Below, in pieces: positions 1 through 7,002 of a stretch of DNA of 7,115 nt. The DNA is taken from positions 1 through 7,115 of the forward strand of contig JAGYMO010000017.1 of NCBI GenBank assembly GCA_018400255.1, in the 5' to 3' direction. This DNA comes from Deltaproteobacteria bacterium. GTDB taxonomy: Bacteria > Desulfobacterota > DSM-4660 > Desulfatiglandales > B25-G16. A program made the translations under genes and the position numbers. The notes beneath the pieces are model-generated. The model searched no databases. It saw only the letters and a program-made list of their open reading frames with translations, and was not told the origin of the DNA. Every line of letters starts with the position of its first letter. Position 1 is the stretch's first letter.

Positions 1-1
1 C

Positions 2-1297
2 TATACGTCACCGGCTACAGTCCCTCAGGGAGGCACTGATACGGTGACGGCAACTGCGCAGAATAGCACATCAGATACAATAAGCATTACACTTAAATTT
101 AACCCTATTGCAACACTAAGCGCATCACCTCAAACAGGCCCTCAACCATTGCAGGTGACGGCTGTCTGCACTGTTTCTGAACAAAACTGGGAAGTTGATA
201 ATTATAATCTCTATTTCGGATCTAACCTTATTACCAGCACTGACGGCACTGCCATGTACACATTTAACGTGGAGGGTGTGTATGCTATCTATTGCGAGGT
301 TGTTGGTAAAGACGGGATGACAATAAACTCGGACAGCGTAAATATCGCTGTTGGGCAGGCCGGTATTAATAGCTATACCCAGGGATTATGCCCAATACCA
401 ACCGGGAATAACATTCACTATGTAACATTAGGCGAGTATTACGAAAAAACAGATGGTACCCTTTCTGTTAAAGTGGGCCCTGAAATAACATACAATCAAG
501 ACACCGGCCTTCCTTCTCATTTATATTGCTACGTTGATAAACCAATTGGTGAATATGATACAATGATTATCTCCGGTTGGACCTATGTTATAGAAGAATT
601 GTGTGCTGAATATTTCTGGTGGGAAAATGGAAATTTGCTTTATGAGAGGCATTACTCGAAAAGTTTGTTCAACGGTACCGCTAAAAATTGGTATAAAAAT
701 GGAACATTACAATCTATGACAACGTTTGCAAACGGTAAAAAGGAAGGCTTACATCAAGAATGGTGCCAAAACGGACAGATGACAATCAATGGGCAATACG
801 TAAATGATAAAAAAAGTGGACTCTGGACTTACTGGCCTGACTGGACTTGTGATGGATTCAGATACCGTGTGGAAACCTTTTCACAAGGTCACTTAGATGG
901 ATACACTGCCTCTTTTAACCCAAGCACAGAAGAAATGGTCTCCGAAGGGCACATGCAATATATTGCCGCTGAAGATATGAGCTTCCCAGTAGGGATTTGG
1001 ACGTACTGGCGAGACGATGGCAGTCGTATAAGTAAAGGAAATTACACATATTTTGCCGATATGAGTGGTAGCTATGAGGATGGCATTTGGACATATTGGT
1101 TTGACAATGGAAACATATCGAAGACTGGTAGCTTTAAAAAAGGGAAAGAAGATGGACTGTGGTCCTACTATTACTATGCTCCTGATGGCGAACTATACAG
1201 TACAAAGAAATTTTCGAATGGTTCCCTAGTAGAAGAATGTCATTATAGTGGTCATGTAATTGGTAATGAATGGATCTGTACTACCTATGAGCAATAA
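2..1297 (+). CDS. Ig/PKD-like and MORN_2 (YwqK-like) repeat protein, 5' partial
   Basis: The 3' part of a gene that begins before the window. A GTG at 44 could act as a start, but the frame is open to base 2 and the residues before the GTG (Pro/Thr/Ser/Gly-rich, ending TDTVTATAQN) continue the same beta-sandwich style, so I read it as internal. Up to about base 360 the protein resembles Ig/PKD-like domains of surface proteins (ATLSASPQTGPQPLQV, then a YTFNVEGVYAIYCEV strand pair). From about base 600 to 1240 come MORN_2-type repeats of the YwqK family: an aromatic-rich W-x-Y-W strand, D/N-G turn and G-x-x-x-G-L/I-W closing, with WTYW at about 824, 998 and 1088 and WSYY at 1160. Repeat spacing is uneven, with a diverged stretch at about 840-985. 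Several cysteines are scattered. No signal peptide is visible because the N-terminus is missing; export is inferred from the Ig/PKD part. YwqK-like proteins are often labelled antitoxins in databases, but nothing here supports a toxin-antitoxin role. The biochemical function is unknown. Confidence 0.5.
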   Translation, partial: YTSPATVPQGGTDTVTATAQNSTSDTISITLKFNPIATLSASPQTGPQPLQVTAVCTVSEQNWEVDNYNLYFGSNLITSTDGTAMYTFNVEGVYAIYCEVVGKDGMTINSDSVNIAVGQAGINSYTQGLCPIPTGNNIHYVTLGEYYEKTDGTLSVKVGPEITYNQDTGLPSHLYCYVDKPIGEYDTMIISGWTYVIEELCAEYFWWENGNLLYERHYSKSLFNGTAKNWYKNGTLQSMTTFANGKKEGLHQEWCQNGQMTINGQYVNDKKSGLWTYWPDWTCDGFRYRVETFSQGHLDGYTASFNPSTEEMVSEGHMQYIAAEDMSFPVGIWTYWRDDGSRISKGNYTYFADMSGSYEDGIWTYWFDNGNISKTGSFKKGKEDGLWSYYYYAPDGELYSTKKFSNGSLVEECHYSGHVIGNEWICTTYEQ

Positions 1298-1409
1298 ATT
1301 CTTGTTAAATTTTTTTTCTAAAAACAATTTCTTAGAACATTGTGGGAGCTTGGGAATCAACAGCAGACATGTTTAGGCATTCTGCCAAAAAGAATGGAAC
1401 ATCTAAACA

Positions 1410-3338
1410 ATGGGAAAAGATATTTCACATAAAATCGGCCGCTTCGAGATCTTACGCAGGATCGGTAAAGGGGCGCAGGGAAGCGTTTTCTTGGCAGAAG
1501 ATCCCTATCTTCAACGCCGTGTTGCCATAAAGGTGCTCACCTTTAAATCGGAGGGCGAAGAGGTTAGAAAAAGGGCATTGCTCCAGGAAGCCGGGGCTGT
1601 TGGAAGGTTAAAACATCCCAATATTACCCCAATCTTTGAGGCAGAGGATTTAAAAGGAACCCCCTACCTTGTTTTTGAGTATGTAAGTGGGATTTCCCTT
1701 AAGCAACTTTTAGAAAAAACCCGCCTCTCCATTCCCCAGTCCCTTAAGATTATCACTCAGGTTTTAGATGGACTTGCCTATGCCCACGAGCACGGGATTA
1801 TACACAGAGACTTGAAGCCCTCTAATATATTAATCTCGGATAAAGGTGTGCCAAGGATAACTGATTTTGGAATTGCTCAAATGGTAGGAACCCATAACAC
1901 AGGTGGTAATGTTTTGAAGGGATCGTTACCTTACATGGCACCTGAGTATTTTTCAGAAAAGCCTATATATCCGAGCTCTGATATCTTTTCAGCAGGACTT
2001 ATACTCCATGAAATGCTTACTAATGTTCGGGCTATTAACGCTGAGAATGAATTTGCCATCATCTATAAGATCAATTTTGAGCCATCGGTTGCGCCGTCTC
2101 TGATGAATCCGAGGGTGGATAAGATGCTGGATGCAATTGTCTTAAAGGCGGTTCAAAAAGAGCCGGAAGCAAGGTTTTCTGATGCGGTAAGCATGAAGCA
2201 AGAAATTTACCACTATCTTGCCATGAAAAAAGGCCTGAAAATGTCTCCATTGAAGAAAAAGGAAACTAACAGTACAGTTGATTTTTTGTTGCGGCGCATG
2301 AAACACAAGTCCGACTTTCCTGCCTTTTCTACTAGTATTTTAGAGATCAATAACAAGGCCTCCTCCACAAGTAATGTTTCTGCGTCAGAGCTGGCAAACA
2401 CAATCTTACAAGATTATGCCTTGACCAACAAGCTGCTCAAGCTTGCAAATTCAGCCTTTTACAGACAGATTAAGGGAGGTGTTTCCGACATAAACAAGGC
2501 AGTAGTTCTTCTTGGTTTTGAACAGGTTCGATTGGCTGCTTCGAGTCTTATGCTCTTTAATCACTTCGGAGACAACTCATCGGCAATTGAACTGAGGGAT
2601 GCAATGATCAAATCCTTTATGAGCGGTATCATTGCAAGAGATATAGCTATTCAAGAGGGAATCAAAAAGGAGGAAATTGGCTTTCTGTGCTCTATGTTCC
2701 ATAACCTTGGGAAAAACTTAACCATCTATTACTTTCCCGAAGAATATGAGGAGATAAAAAATCAAATTTCCCAGAAAAACATTGATATGCAGCATTCCGC
2801 CCTTGACATTCTGGGTATATCCTTTGATGAATTGGGTGTAAGTGTTGCGAGAGAGTGGAAATTTCCAGAGAGCATAATATACAGCATGCGAAGCCTACCT
2901 GATGGCACGTTAGAACCCCCCATTTCTGCTCTCGATAAACTGCGACATTATTCGGTTTTCGCAAATGAATTGTGTGAAACTATGGATAATAATCAGCCAG
3001 ACAAAACTATGGATTCTTTTGATTACTTAATACAGCGGTTCAGCCGCAGTTTCAATACCTCCAACGAGCAACTCAATGAGCTGCTTGACACTTCAATCAA
3101 AAAAATACTTAAATACGCATCAATCCTTGATATTGATACAAAAAAAAGCCCCTTCATTCAGAATATGCTCAAATTTGATGAACTTGAAGATGGCTTGTAT
3201 AGGGCAAATGTGGAGGAAAACAAGAAGTCTATCACAGATAAACTGCCGGACGCTGCTAATAGGGGCTTTTCTTCTCTGTTAACCACAATTTGGTATCGAA
3301 TAACAAAATCGTTTAAAAAATCAACTACTACTGACTAA
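1410..3338 (+). CDS. Ser/Thr protein kinase with C-terminal HDOD domain
   Basis: A 642-residue soluble protein. Residues 10-270 form a Hanks-type kinase with every key element: Gly-loop G19-K-G-A-Q-G24, VAIK lysine K41, a probable alpha-C glutamate E60, catalytic HRDLKPSN (D134, N139), DFG (D152) and APE (177-179). It should therefore bind ATP and phosphorylate Ser/Thr. After a basic linker (about 270-290), residues about 298-500 form an HDOD domain, recognisable from DYALTNKLLKLANSAFY and the following helices. The position of the catalytic HD pair in related hydrolases reads H431-N432-L-G-K, so the metal-binding Asp is absent. This fits HDOD domains, which are generally non-enzymatic signalling modules. 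The tail (500-642) is unassigned. No TM helix or PASTA repeat is present, so it is probably cytoplasmic. The start is fixed: an in-frame TAA lies at 1404-1406, just before the ATG. The ribosome site is weak (TGGA at 1395-1398). The gene lies 112 bases after the MORN_2 gene and is followed by a 606-base spacer. The target protein is unknown. Confidence 0.95.
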   Translation: MGKDISHKIGRFEILRRIGKGAQGSVFLAEDPYLQRRVAIKVLTFKSEGEEVRKRALLQEAGAVGRLKHPNITPIFEAEDLKGTPYLVFEYVSGISLKQLLEKTRLSIPQSLKIITQVLDGLAYAHEHGIIHRDLKPSNILISDKGVPRITDFGIAQMVGTHNTGGNVLKGSLPYMAPEYFSEKPIYPSSDIFSAGLILHEMLTNVRAINAENEFAIIYKINFEPSVAPSLMNPRVDKMLDAIVLKAVQKEPEARFSDAVSMKQEIYHYLAMKKGLKMSPLKKKETNSTVDFLLRRMKHKSDFPAFSTSILEINNKASSTSNVSASELANTILQDYALTNKLLKLANSAFYRQIKGGVSDINKAVVLLGFEQVRLAASSLMLFNHFGDNSSAIELRDAMIKSFMSGIIARDIAIQEGIKKEEIGFLCSMFHNLGKNLTIYYFPEEYEEIKNQISQKNIDMQHSALDILGISFDELGVSVAREWKFPESIIYSMRSLPDGTLEPPISALDKLRHYSVFANELCETMDNNQPDKTMDSFDYLIQRFSRSFNTSNEQLNELLDTSIKKILKYASILDIDTKKSPFIQNMLKFDELEDGLYRANVEENKKSITDKLPDAANRGFSSLLTTIWYRITKSFKKSTTTD

Positions 3339-3411
3339 AGCTGATAGCTTGAGTGTCAAAGGCACAAAGGCAGAGGGACACAGATTTTTTGAGACGTATT
3401 ATTTTTTCTTC

Positions 3412-3464
3412 GTGCCTGCCTGTGCGAGGCACTTATCTGCGTGCGGACACGCACAGGCAGGCGC
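3412..3464. repeat. GC-rich REP-like inverted repeat
   Basis: The arms GCCTGCCTGTGCG (3414-3426) and CGCACAGGCAGGC (3450-3462) are perfect 13-bp complements. They extend by a G-T wobble and a G-C pair to 3412/3464. The 23-base loop can refold: GTGCG at 3441-3445 pairs with CGCAC at 3450-3454 around GACA, and TCTGCG at 3436-3441 pairs with CGCAGA at 3462-3467. The element is strongly GC-rich inside an AT-rich spacer, so it looks inserted. Nested, competing stems of this kind are typical of dispersed REP or MITE-like intergenic repeats. Only one copy is visible here, so membership of a family is an inference. It could also act as a bidirectional transcription or mRNA-end structure after the kinase-HDOD gene. 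Confidence 0.6.
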
Positions 3465-3547
3465 AGACTGGCCTTTTCCACCTTGCCTCTTTTGACCTGC
3501 TGACTCAGAGCCGCTATTGCAAGGAGCAAAATGTAACTTATAATAAA

Positions 3548-3580
3548 TGCTTAAATAGATATATAAGCAGCGGATTTTTT
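3548..3580 (+). terminator. Weak terminator-like hairpin with T-run
   Basis: TGCTTA (3548-3553) pairs with TAAGCA (3564-3569) around a 10-base loop, and six T follow at 3575-3580 after a short GCGGA gap. The stem is short and AT-rich, so it would be a weak intrinsic terminator at best. It lies 210 bases after the kinase-HDOD stop codon with no gene between, so it could end that transcript. It may also be chance in AT-rich DNA. Confidence 0.22.
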
Positions 3581-3655
3581 ACGCTTAAGGAAGATTTGTA
3601 TAAAATTTATTTGCGTGAGCGTTAATAATATGATATTTTATCACCTTAAATGAAC

Positions 3656-3672
3656 TGCTATTCAGAATAGCA
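3656..3672. promoter_or_regulatory. Perfect 17-bp palindrome, candidate operator
   Basis: TGCTATTC and GAATAGCA are exact complements around a single central A. Hairpin folding would leave a tight loop, and an odd-centred dyad of this size is the usual shape of a dimeric regulator site. It ends 30 bases before the -35 box of the promoter candidate at 3703-3730, where an activator or repressor could act. No known regulator consensus is recognised. A run of six T at 3683-3688 leaves a weak terminator reading as an alternative. Confidence 0.3.
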
Positions 3673-3702
3673 TTAAACCTGCTTTTTTGAACAAATTTTT
3701 TT

Positions 3703-3730
3703 TTGATCCTGTAAAATTCTTCTTTATACT
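3703..3730 (+). promoter_or_regulatory. Candidate sigma-70 promoter for the histidine kinase gene
   Basis: The -35 box TTGATC (3703-3708) matches the first four bases of TTGACA. After a 16-base spacer the -10 box TATACT (3725-3730) matches five of six bases of TATAAT. A T-rich run lies immediately upstream. Transcription would begin near 3737 and leave a leader of about 205 bases before the ATG at 3945. AT-rich spacers yield such matches by chance, so confidence is limited. Confidence 0.35.
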
Positions 3731-3827
3731 CAGAACACTAACTGTTTCTACTTGAATGCTGCCCGAACACTTAAAAGATTATAAGAATTCGCTATCTCAC
3801 ATCAAAAAAGCCTAAACACCCTCAAAG

Positions 3828-3857
3828 TAGAATCAAATTGAAGATCCACCGATTCTA
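3828..3857 (+). promoter_or_regulatory. Inverted repeat in the predicted leader
   Basis: TAGAATC (3828-3834) and GATTCTA (3851-3857) are perfect 7-bp complements around a 16-base loop. They lie within the predicted untranslated leader, about 90 bases before the start codon. The left arm overlaps a 10-base direct repeat (AGAATCAAAT) whose second copy is at 3916-3925, shortly before the ribosome site. This could be leader structure or a protein site. No known riboswitch class is recognised. Confidence 0.22.
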
Positions 3858-3932
3858 AAAAACCGTTTATTCCTCTAAAGGCTTAAAATACTGCCCTAAA
3901 AGCCCAATTTTGATAAGAATCAAATAATAAAA

Positions 3933-3938
3933 AAGGAA
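3933..3938 (+). promoter_or_regulatory. Ribosome binding site of the histidine kinase gene
   Basis: AAGGAA sits six bases before the ATG at 3945. It is much stronger than anything before the kinase-HDOD gene and fixes the start. A second ATG at 3949 is out of frame. Confidence 0.7.
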
Positions 3939-3944
3939 ACAAGA

Positions 3945-6794
3945 ATGGATGATAATTCACCCGTTTATAATAGTATGATTGCAAGAACCTACGTAGAGTA
4001 TCTCGAAAAGCACTATCCAGATATAGACCCTGATTCTATCCTGGAGTATGCCGGAATGAACCGTCATGAAATAGAGGATCCTGGCCATTGGTACAGCCAG
4101 CATCAGGCTAATAAATTTCACGAGATACTGACTAAAAAGACAGGCAATCCGAATATCTCAAGGGAGATAGGACGCTATACGGCCCTGTCAAAGGGGCATG
4201 GTGTTATAAAAAAATATGCATTAGGCTTTATGAGCCCGATATTCGCTTACCTTATGATAGAAAAGCTATATCCCCTTGCAAGCCGAGGTGCAAATGCCAG
4301 GGCAAAAAAACTTGGCTCAAATAAGGTAGAAATCATAATCACACCAAAACCAGGGATTAATGAAAAACTTCAACAATGTGAAAATAGAATAGGGCAATTT
4401 GAGGCAGCCGCAAAAGTGTTCACTGGAAGATTTGCTAAAGTTGAACACAGTTCATGTTTACACAAAGACAATGATTGCTGCTGTTATATAATCTCCTGGG
4501 ATAAAGCTCGCTCACTTAGCTGGAAACGTATATCTAACTATTCAATGCTACTTGGTATCTTGGCTGTTATTGCCTTATTCTTTGTATTACCTGTCACTCA
4601 CTGGCTAGCTTTTGTTGTAATCTGTACAATCTCGACCTTTATTTTATCAATGTTTTCCGCGTCTGTTGAAAGGGAGGAGTTGACTGAGATTATTGAAACA
4701 CAGGGCAATACAGCCAAAGAACTTTTGAATGAAACCAACACCCGATACAACAATGCATTGCTTGCCCAGGAGATCGGTCAGTCCGCCTCTACTCTGTTAG
4801 AGGTAGAAAAGCTGATCAAATCTGTCATTACGGCCATGGAAAAACGGCTGGATTTCGATCGAGGCGGAATATGGCTTGCCAATAAGGAAAAAACTCGGCT
4901 CGTTTTCAACGTCGGTTTTGGATATAACCCGGATATAGAGGAGCTGTTAAAAAATACAAATTTTTACCTGGATAACAACACATCGACTAACGTGGTTATC
5001 CAGTCTTTTAAACAAAGGAGGCCATGCCTGGTAAATGATATACGTCACATAAAAAACGGCCTTTCTAAAAGGGGCCTTGAGTTCGTCGACCGGATTGGCG
5101 CCAAATCCTTTATCTGTGCTCCGGTTGCTTATAAGGATGAATCTCTTGGCCTAATACTGGTAGATAATCTCACATCCAAAAGGCCGCTTACCCAGACTGA
5201 TATGAATCTTCTAATGGGAGTTGCCTCACAGATAGCTGTCAGTATCATTAATGCCGCGTCGTTTAATAGGCTCATAGAGAGTGAGGAAAAATATCGTTCA
5301 ATGTTAGAGGCAAACCCTGACCCTGTAGCGGTTTATGATATGGACGGAAGGGTAACCTACTTAAACCCTGCCTTTTCAGAGGTCTTTGGCTGGACTACGA
5401 AGGATTGTTTGGGTAAAAAAATGGATATGTTTGTACCTGAAAAAAACTGGCCGGAAACCAATATGATGATTAAGAAGGTATTGAATGGAGACACCTTTTC
5501 CGGCATTGAAACCAGTAGATATACCGAGAAAGGAGATATTATCCCTGTAAGCATAAGTGGTTCAACCTATAAAAATAAGGATGGCGAGCCCATTGGTAGT
5601 GTTATCACTTTGCGGGACATTAGAAAGCAAAAGAGATTGGAATCTCAACTGCTCCATGCCAAAAAAATGGAGGCCATTGGGACCCTTGCAGGCGGGGTTG
5701 CCCACGATCTTAACAATATTCTGAGCGGGCTTGTAAGTTATCCGGACCTTTTGCTGATGGACATTCCCGAAGATAGCCATTTAAGAAAACCTATAGTAAC
5801 CATTCAAAAATCAGGAGAAAAAGCTGCAAGCATTGTCCAAGACCTGCTAACCTTGGCAAGGAGGGGCGTTAATACCACTGAGGTAGTAAATGTAAATAGT
5901 ATTATATCTGATTATTTAAAAAGCCCCGAATATGAAAAAATGAGGTCATTGTACCCGAATATTACAGTAAAAACTGATCTTGAAAAAAGCCTATTTAATA
6001 TCTTAGGCTCAGATGTTCACGTCTCAAAATCTTTTATGAATTTAATTTCTAATGCATTCGAGGCCATGCCCGAAGAGGGAGAGATACGCATATCCATGGA
6101 AAATCAATACATTGACAGACCCATAAGGGGATATGACTACGTAAAAGAGGGTGACTATGTTACGCTCACCGTTTCTGATAATGGAGTAGGAATGTCAGAG
6201 ATGGATATAAAAAATATATTTGAGCCATTTTATACCAAAAAAAAGATGGGGAGAAGCGGAACAGGTTTAGGGATGGCTATTGTCTGGGGAACGGTAAAAG
6301 ACCATAGAGGATACATAAATGTTCAAAGCAGGGTAGGAAAAGGGACCACATTCACTCTTTATTTTCCAGTGACCATGGAAGAAATTTTATCAGATAAAAC
6401 TCACCTGCCCATCAAAAAATATATGGGAAATGGAGAATCCCTCCTGGTTGTGGATGATGTTGAAGAGCAAAGAGAAATAGCATCGCTAATACTGAAGAAA
6501 CTTGGCTATTCAGTTACATCTGCCCCGAGCGGGGATAAGGCAGTTGATTACCTAAAAAATAACCAGGCAGATCTTATAGTTTTAGATATGATAATGGAGC
6601 CTGGAATGGATGGGTTTGATACGTACAAAAAGATTATTGAATTTCATCCTGGTCAGAAGGCAATAATTGCAAGTGGCTTTTCTGAGACAGGCCGCGTGAA
6701 GGAAACTCAAAAATTAGGCGCAGGCCAGTATATAAAAAAGCCTTACAGTATTGAGAAAATTGGTACAGCCGTAAAAGATGAATTGGCCTCTTAA
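3945..6794 (+). CDS. Membrane-anchored hybrid sensor histidine kinase (input domain-TM-GAF-PAS-HisKA-HATPase-REC)
   Basis: A 949-residue protein. Residues 1-186 form an alpha/beta input domain ending in a cysteine cluster (C171, C178-C180) and a YIISW strand; this ending resembles V4R-like small-molecule sensing domains. Two TM helices follow (about 199-216 and 219-238) with a very short link, so both flanks are predicted cytoplasmic. After a helical linker (241-285) come a GAF domain (about 285-440) and a PAS domain (about 446-570). The HisKA motif GGVAHDLNN holds phospho-acceptor H587. The ATPase domain shows the N box (N699 to N703), G1 box DNGVGM (745-750), F box FEPFYTKK and G2 box SGTGLG (771-776), so it should be active. 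The C-terminal receiver (about 830-949) has D837-D838, phospho-acceptor D881 and K932-P933. Phosphate should pass from H587 to D881. No output domain is attached, so a separate Hpt or regulator partner is expected but is not in the window. The start follows a good ribosome site. The ligand is unknown. Confidence 0.97.
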   Translation: MDDNSPVYNSMIARTYVEYLEKHYPDIDPDSILEYAGMNRHEIEDPGHWYSQHQANKFHEILTKKTGNPNISREIGRYTALSKGHGVIKKYALGFMSPIFAYLMIEKLYPLASRGANARAKKLGSNKVEIIITPKPGINEKLQQCENRIGQFEAAAKVFTGRFAKVEHSSCLHKDNDCCCYIISWDKARSLSWKRISNYSMLLGILAVIALFFVLPVTHWLAFVVICTISTFILSMFSASVEREELTEIIETQGNTAKELLNETNTRYNNALLAQEIGQSASTLLEVEKLIKSVITAMEKRLDFDRGGIWLANKEKTRLVFNVGFGYNPDIEELLKNTNFYLDNNTSTNVVIQSFKQRRPCLVNDIRHIKNGLSKRGLEFVDRIGAKSFICAPVAYKDESLGLILVDNLTSKRPLTQTDMNLLMGVASQIAVSIINAASFNRLIESEEKYRSMLEANPDPVAVYDMDGRVTYLNPAFSEVFGWTTKDCLGKKMDMFVPEKNWPETNMMIKKVLNGDTFSGIETSRYTEKGDIIPVSISGSTYKNKDGEPIGSVITLRDIRKQKRLESQLLHAKKMEAIGTLAGGVAHDLNNILSGLVSYPDLLLMDIPEDSHLRKPIVTIQKSGEKAASIVQDLLTLARRGVNTTEVVNVNSIISDYLKSPEYEKMRSLYPNITVKTDLEKSLFNILGSDVHVSKSFMNLISNAFEAMPEEGEIRISMENQYIDRPIRGYDYVKEGDYVTLTVSDNGVGMSEMDIKNIFEPFYTKKKMGRSGTGLGMAIVWGTVKDHRGYINVQSRVGKGTTFTLYFPVTMEEILSDKTHLPIKKYMGNGESLLVVDDVEEQREIASLILKKLGYSVTSAPSGDKAVDYLKNNQADLIVLDMIMEPGMDGFDTYKKIIEFHPGQKAIIASGFSETGRVKETQKLGAGQYIKKPYSIEKIGTAVKDELAS

Positions 6795-6814
6795 AAGGGT
6801 AAAATTTTCTAGCC

Positions 6815-6837
6815 TGACCCACATGCCGGCGGGCTCA
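6815..6837. repeat. Small GC-rich hairpin after the histidine kinase gene
   Basis: TGACCC (6815-6820) pairs with GGGCTCA (6831-6837) with one bulged C, and the loop contains the palindrome GCCGGC. It begins 20 bases after the stop codon, the usual place for a transcript-end structure. No T-run follows, so it is not a canonical intrinsic terminator. It may be a fragment of a GC-rich dispersed repeat. Confidence 0.28.
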
Positions 6838-6973
6838 TAAACCTGCTTAATAACAAATTAATCTTAAGAAAAACCCTAAAACGTATAATCTGGAAAAAAT
6901 AAATCATACGTTAAAGGGCAATTGACTTGAGTTTATAATAGAAGGTTTATTTTAATCTTATTCGTAATTTTTT

Positions 6974-7002
6974 TTGAAGATTATTATAATCGATGGTATA
7001 GT
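6974..7002 (+). promoter_or_regulatory. Candidate sigma-70 promoter pointing out of the window
   Basis: TTGAAG (6974-6979) and TATAGT (6997-7002) are separated by an optimal 17 bases; the -10 box matches five of six consensus bases. A poly-T run lies directly upstream. Transcription would start near 7009 and run off the right edge. A chance match in AT-rich DNA is possible. Confidence 0.3.

Larger units (their letters stand above)
3339..3944. other. Long non-coding spacer with structured elements
   Basis: This 606-base stretch separates the kinase-HDOD gene from the histidine kinase gene. I see no credible gene in it: the one open frame (GTG at 3353 to 3625) reads through a GC-rich inverted repeat and gives a composition unlike its neighbours. 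From left to right it holds a purine/AC-rich stretch of near-repeated GGCACAAAGGCAGAGG type (about 3357-3383), a GC-rich REP-like element, an AT-rich hairpin followed by six T, a perfect palindrome, a promoter candidate, and an AT-rich leader with a 7-bp inverted repeat and a 10-base direct repeat (AGAATCAAAT at 3829-3838 and 3916-3925). Its length and promoter candidate suggest that the downstream kinase is transcribed independently. Confidence 0.7.

Noticed and set aside
44..46. GTG at 44 as the true start of the first gene
   Set aside because: The frame is open to the window edge, the residues upstream continue the same Thr/Ser-rich beta-strand pattern, and no ribosome site precedes the GTG.
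2..1297. Reading the YwqK-like protein as the antitoxin of a toxin-antitoxin pair
   Set aside because: No small toxin gene is adjacent, the protein is large with Ig/PKD-like segments, and the antitoxin label for MORN_2 proteins is a database name rather than evidence.
1298..1409. Promoter or terminator in the gap before the kinase-HDOD gene
   Set aside because: The gap is AT-rich with a T-run and a 5-bp TTCTA/TAGAA repeat, but no box pair with acceptable spacing and no stable stem.
1342..1530. 62-residue + strand frame overlapping the start of the kinase-HDOD gene
   Set aside because: It overlaps the strongly supported kinase N-terminus, including the glycine loop, in another frame, and shows no domain of its own.
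2692..2964. 90-residue - strand frame inside the HDOD gene
   Set aside because: It is antisense to a conserved HDOD coding region and has no ribosome site or recognisable motif.
3353..3390. Intrinsic terminator GTGTC / GACAC followed by six T after the kinase-HDOD gene
   Set aside because: The stem is only 5 bp with a loop of about 19 bases, so it is too weak to call.
3353..3625. 90-residue open frame beginning with GTG between the two signalling genes
   Set aside because: It translates straight through the GC-rich inverted repeat, has no ribosome site, starts inside an AC-rich low-complexity stretch and matches no domain I recognise. It is a typical false gene over a repeat element.
6921..6941. 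TTGACT and TATAAT boxes as a promoter
   Set aside because: The two boxes are only about 6 bases apart, so they cannot act together as -35 and -10 elements.
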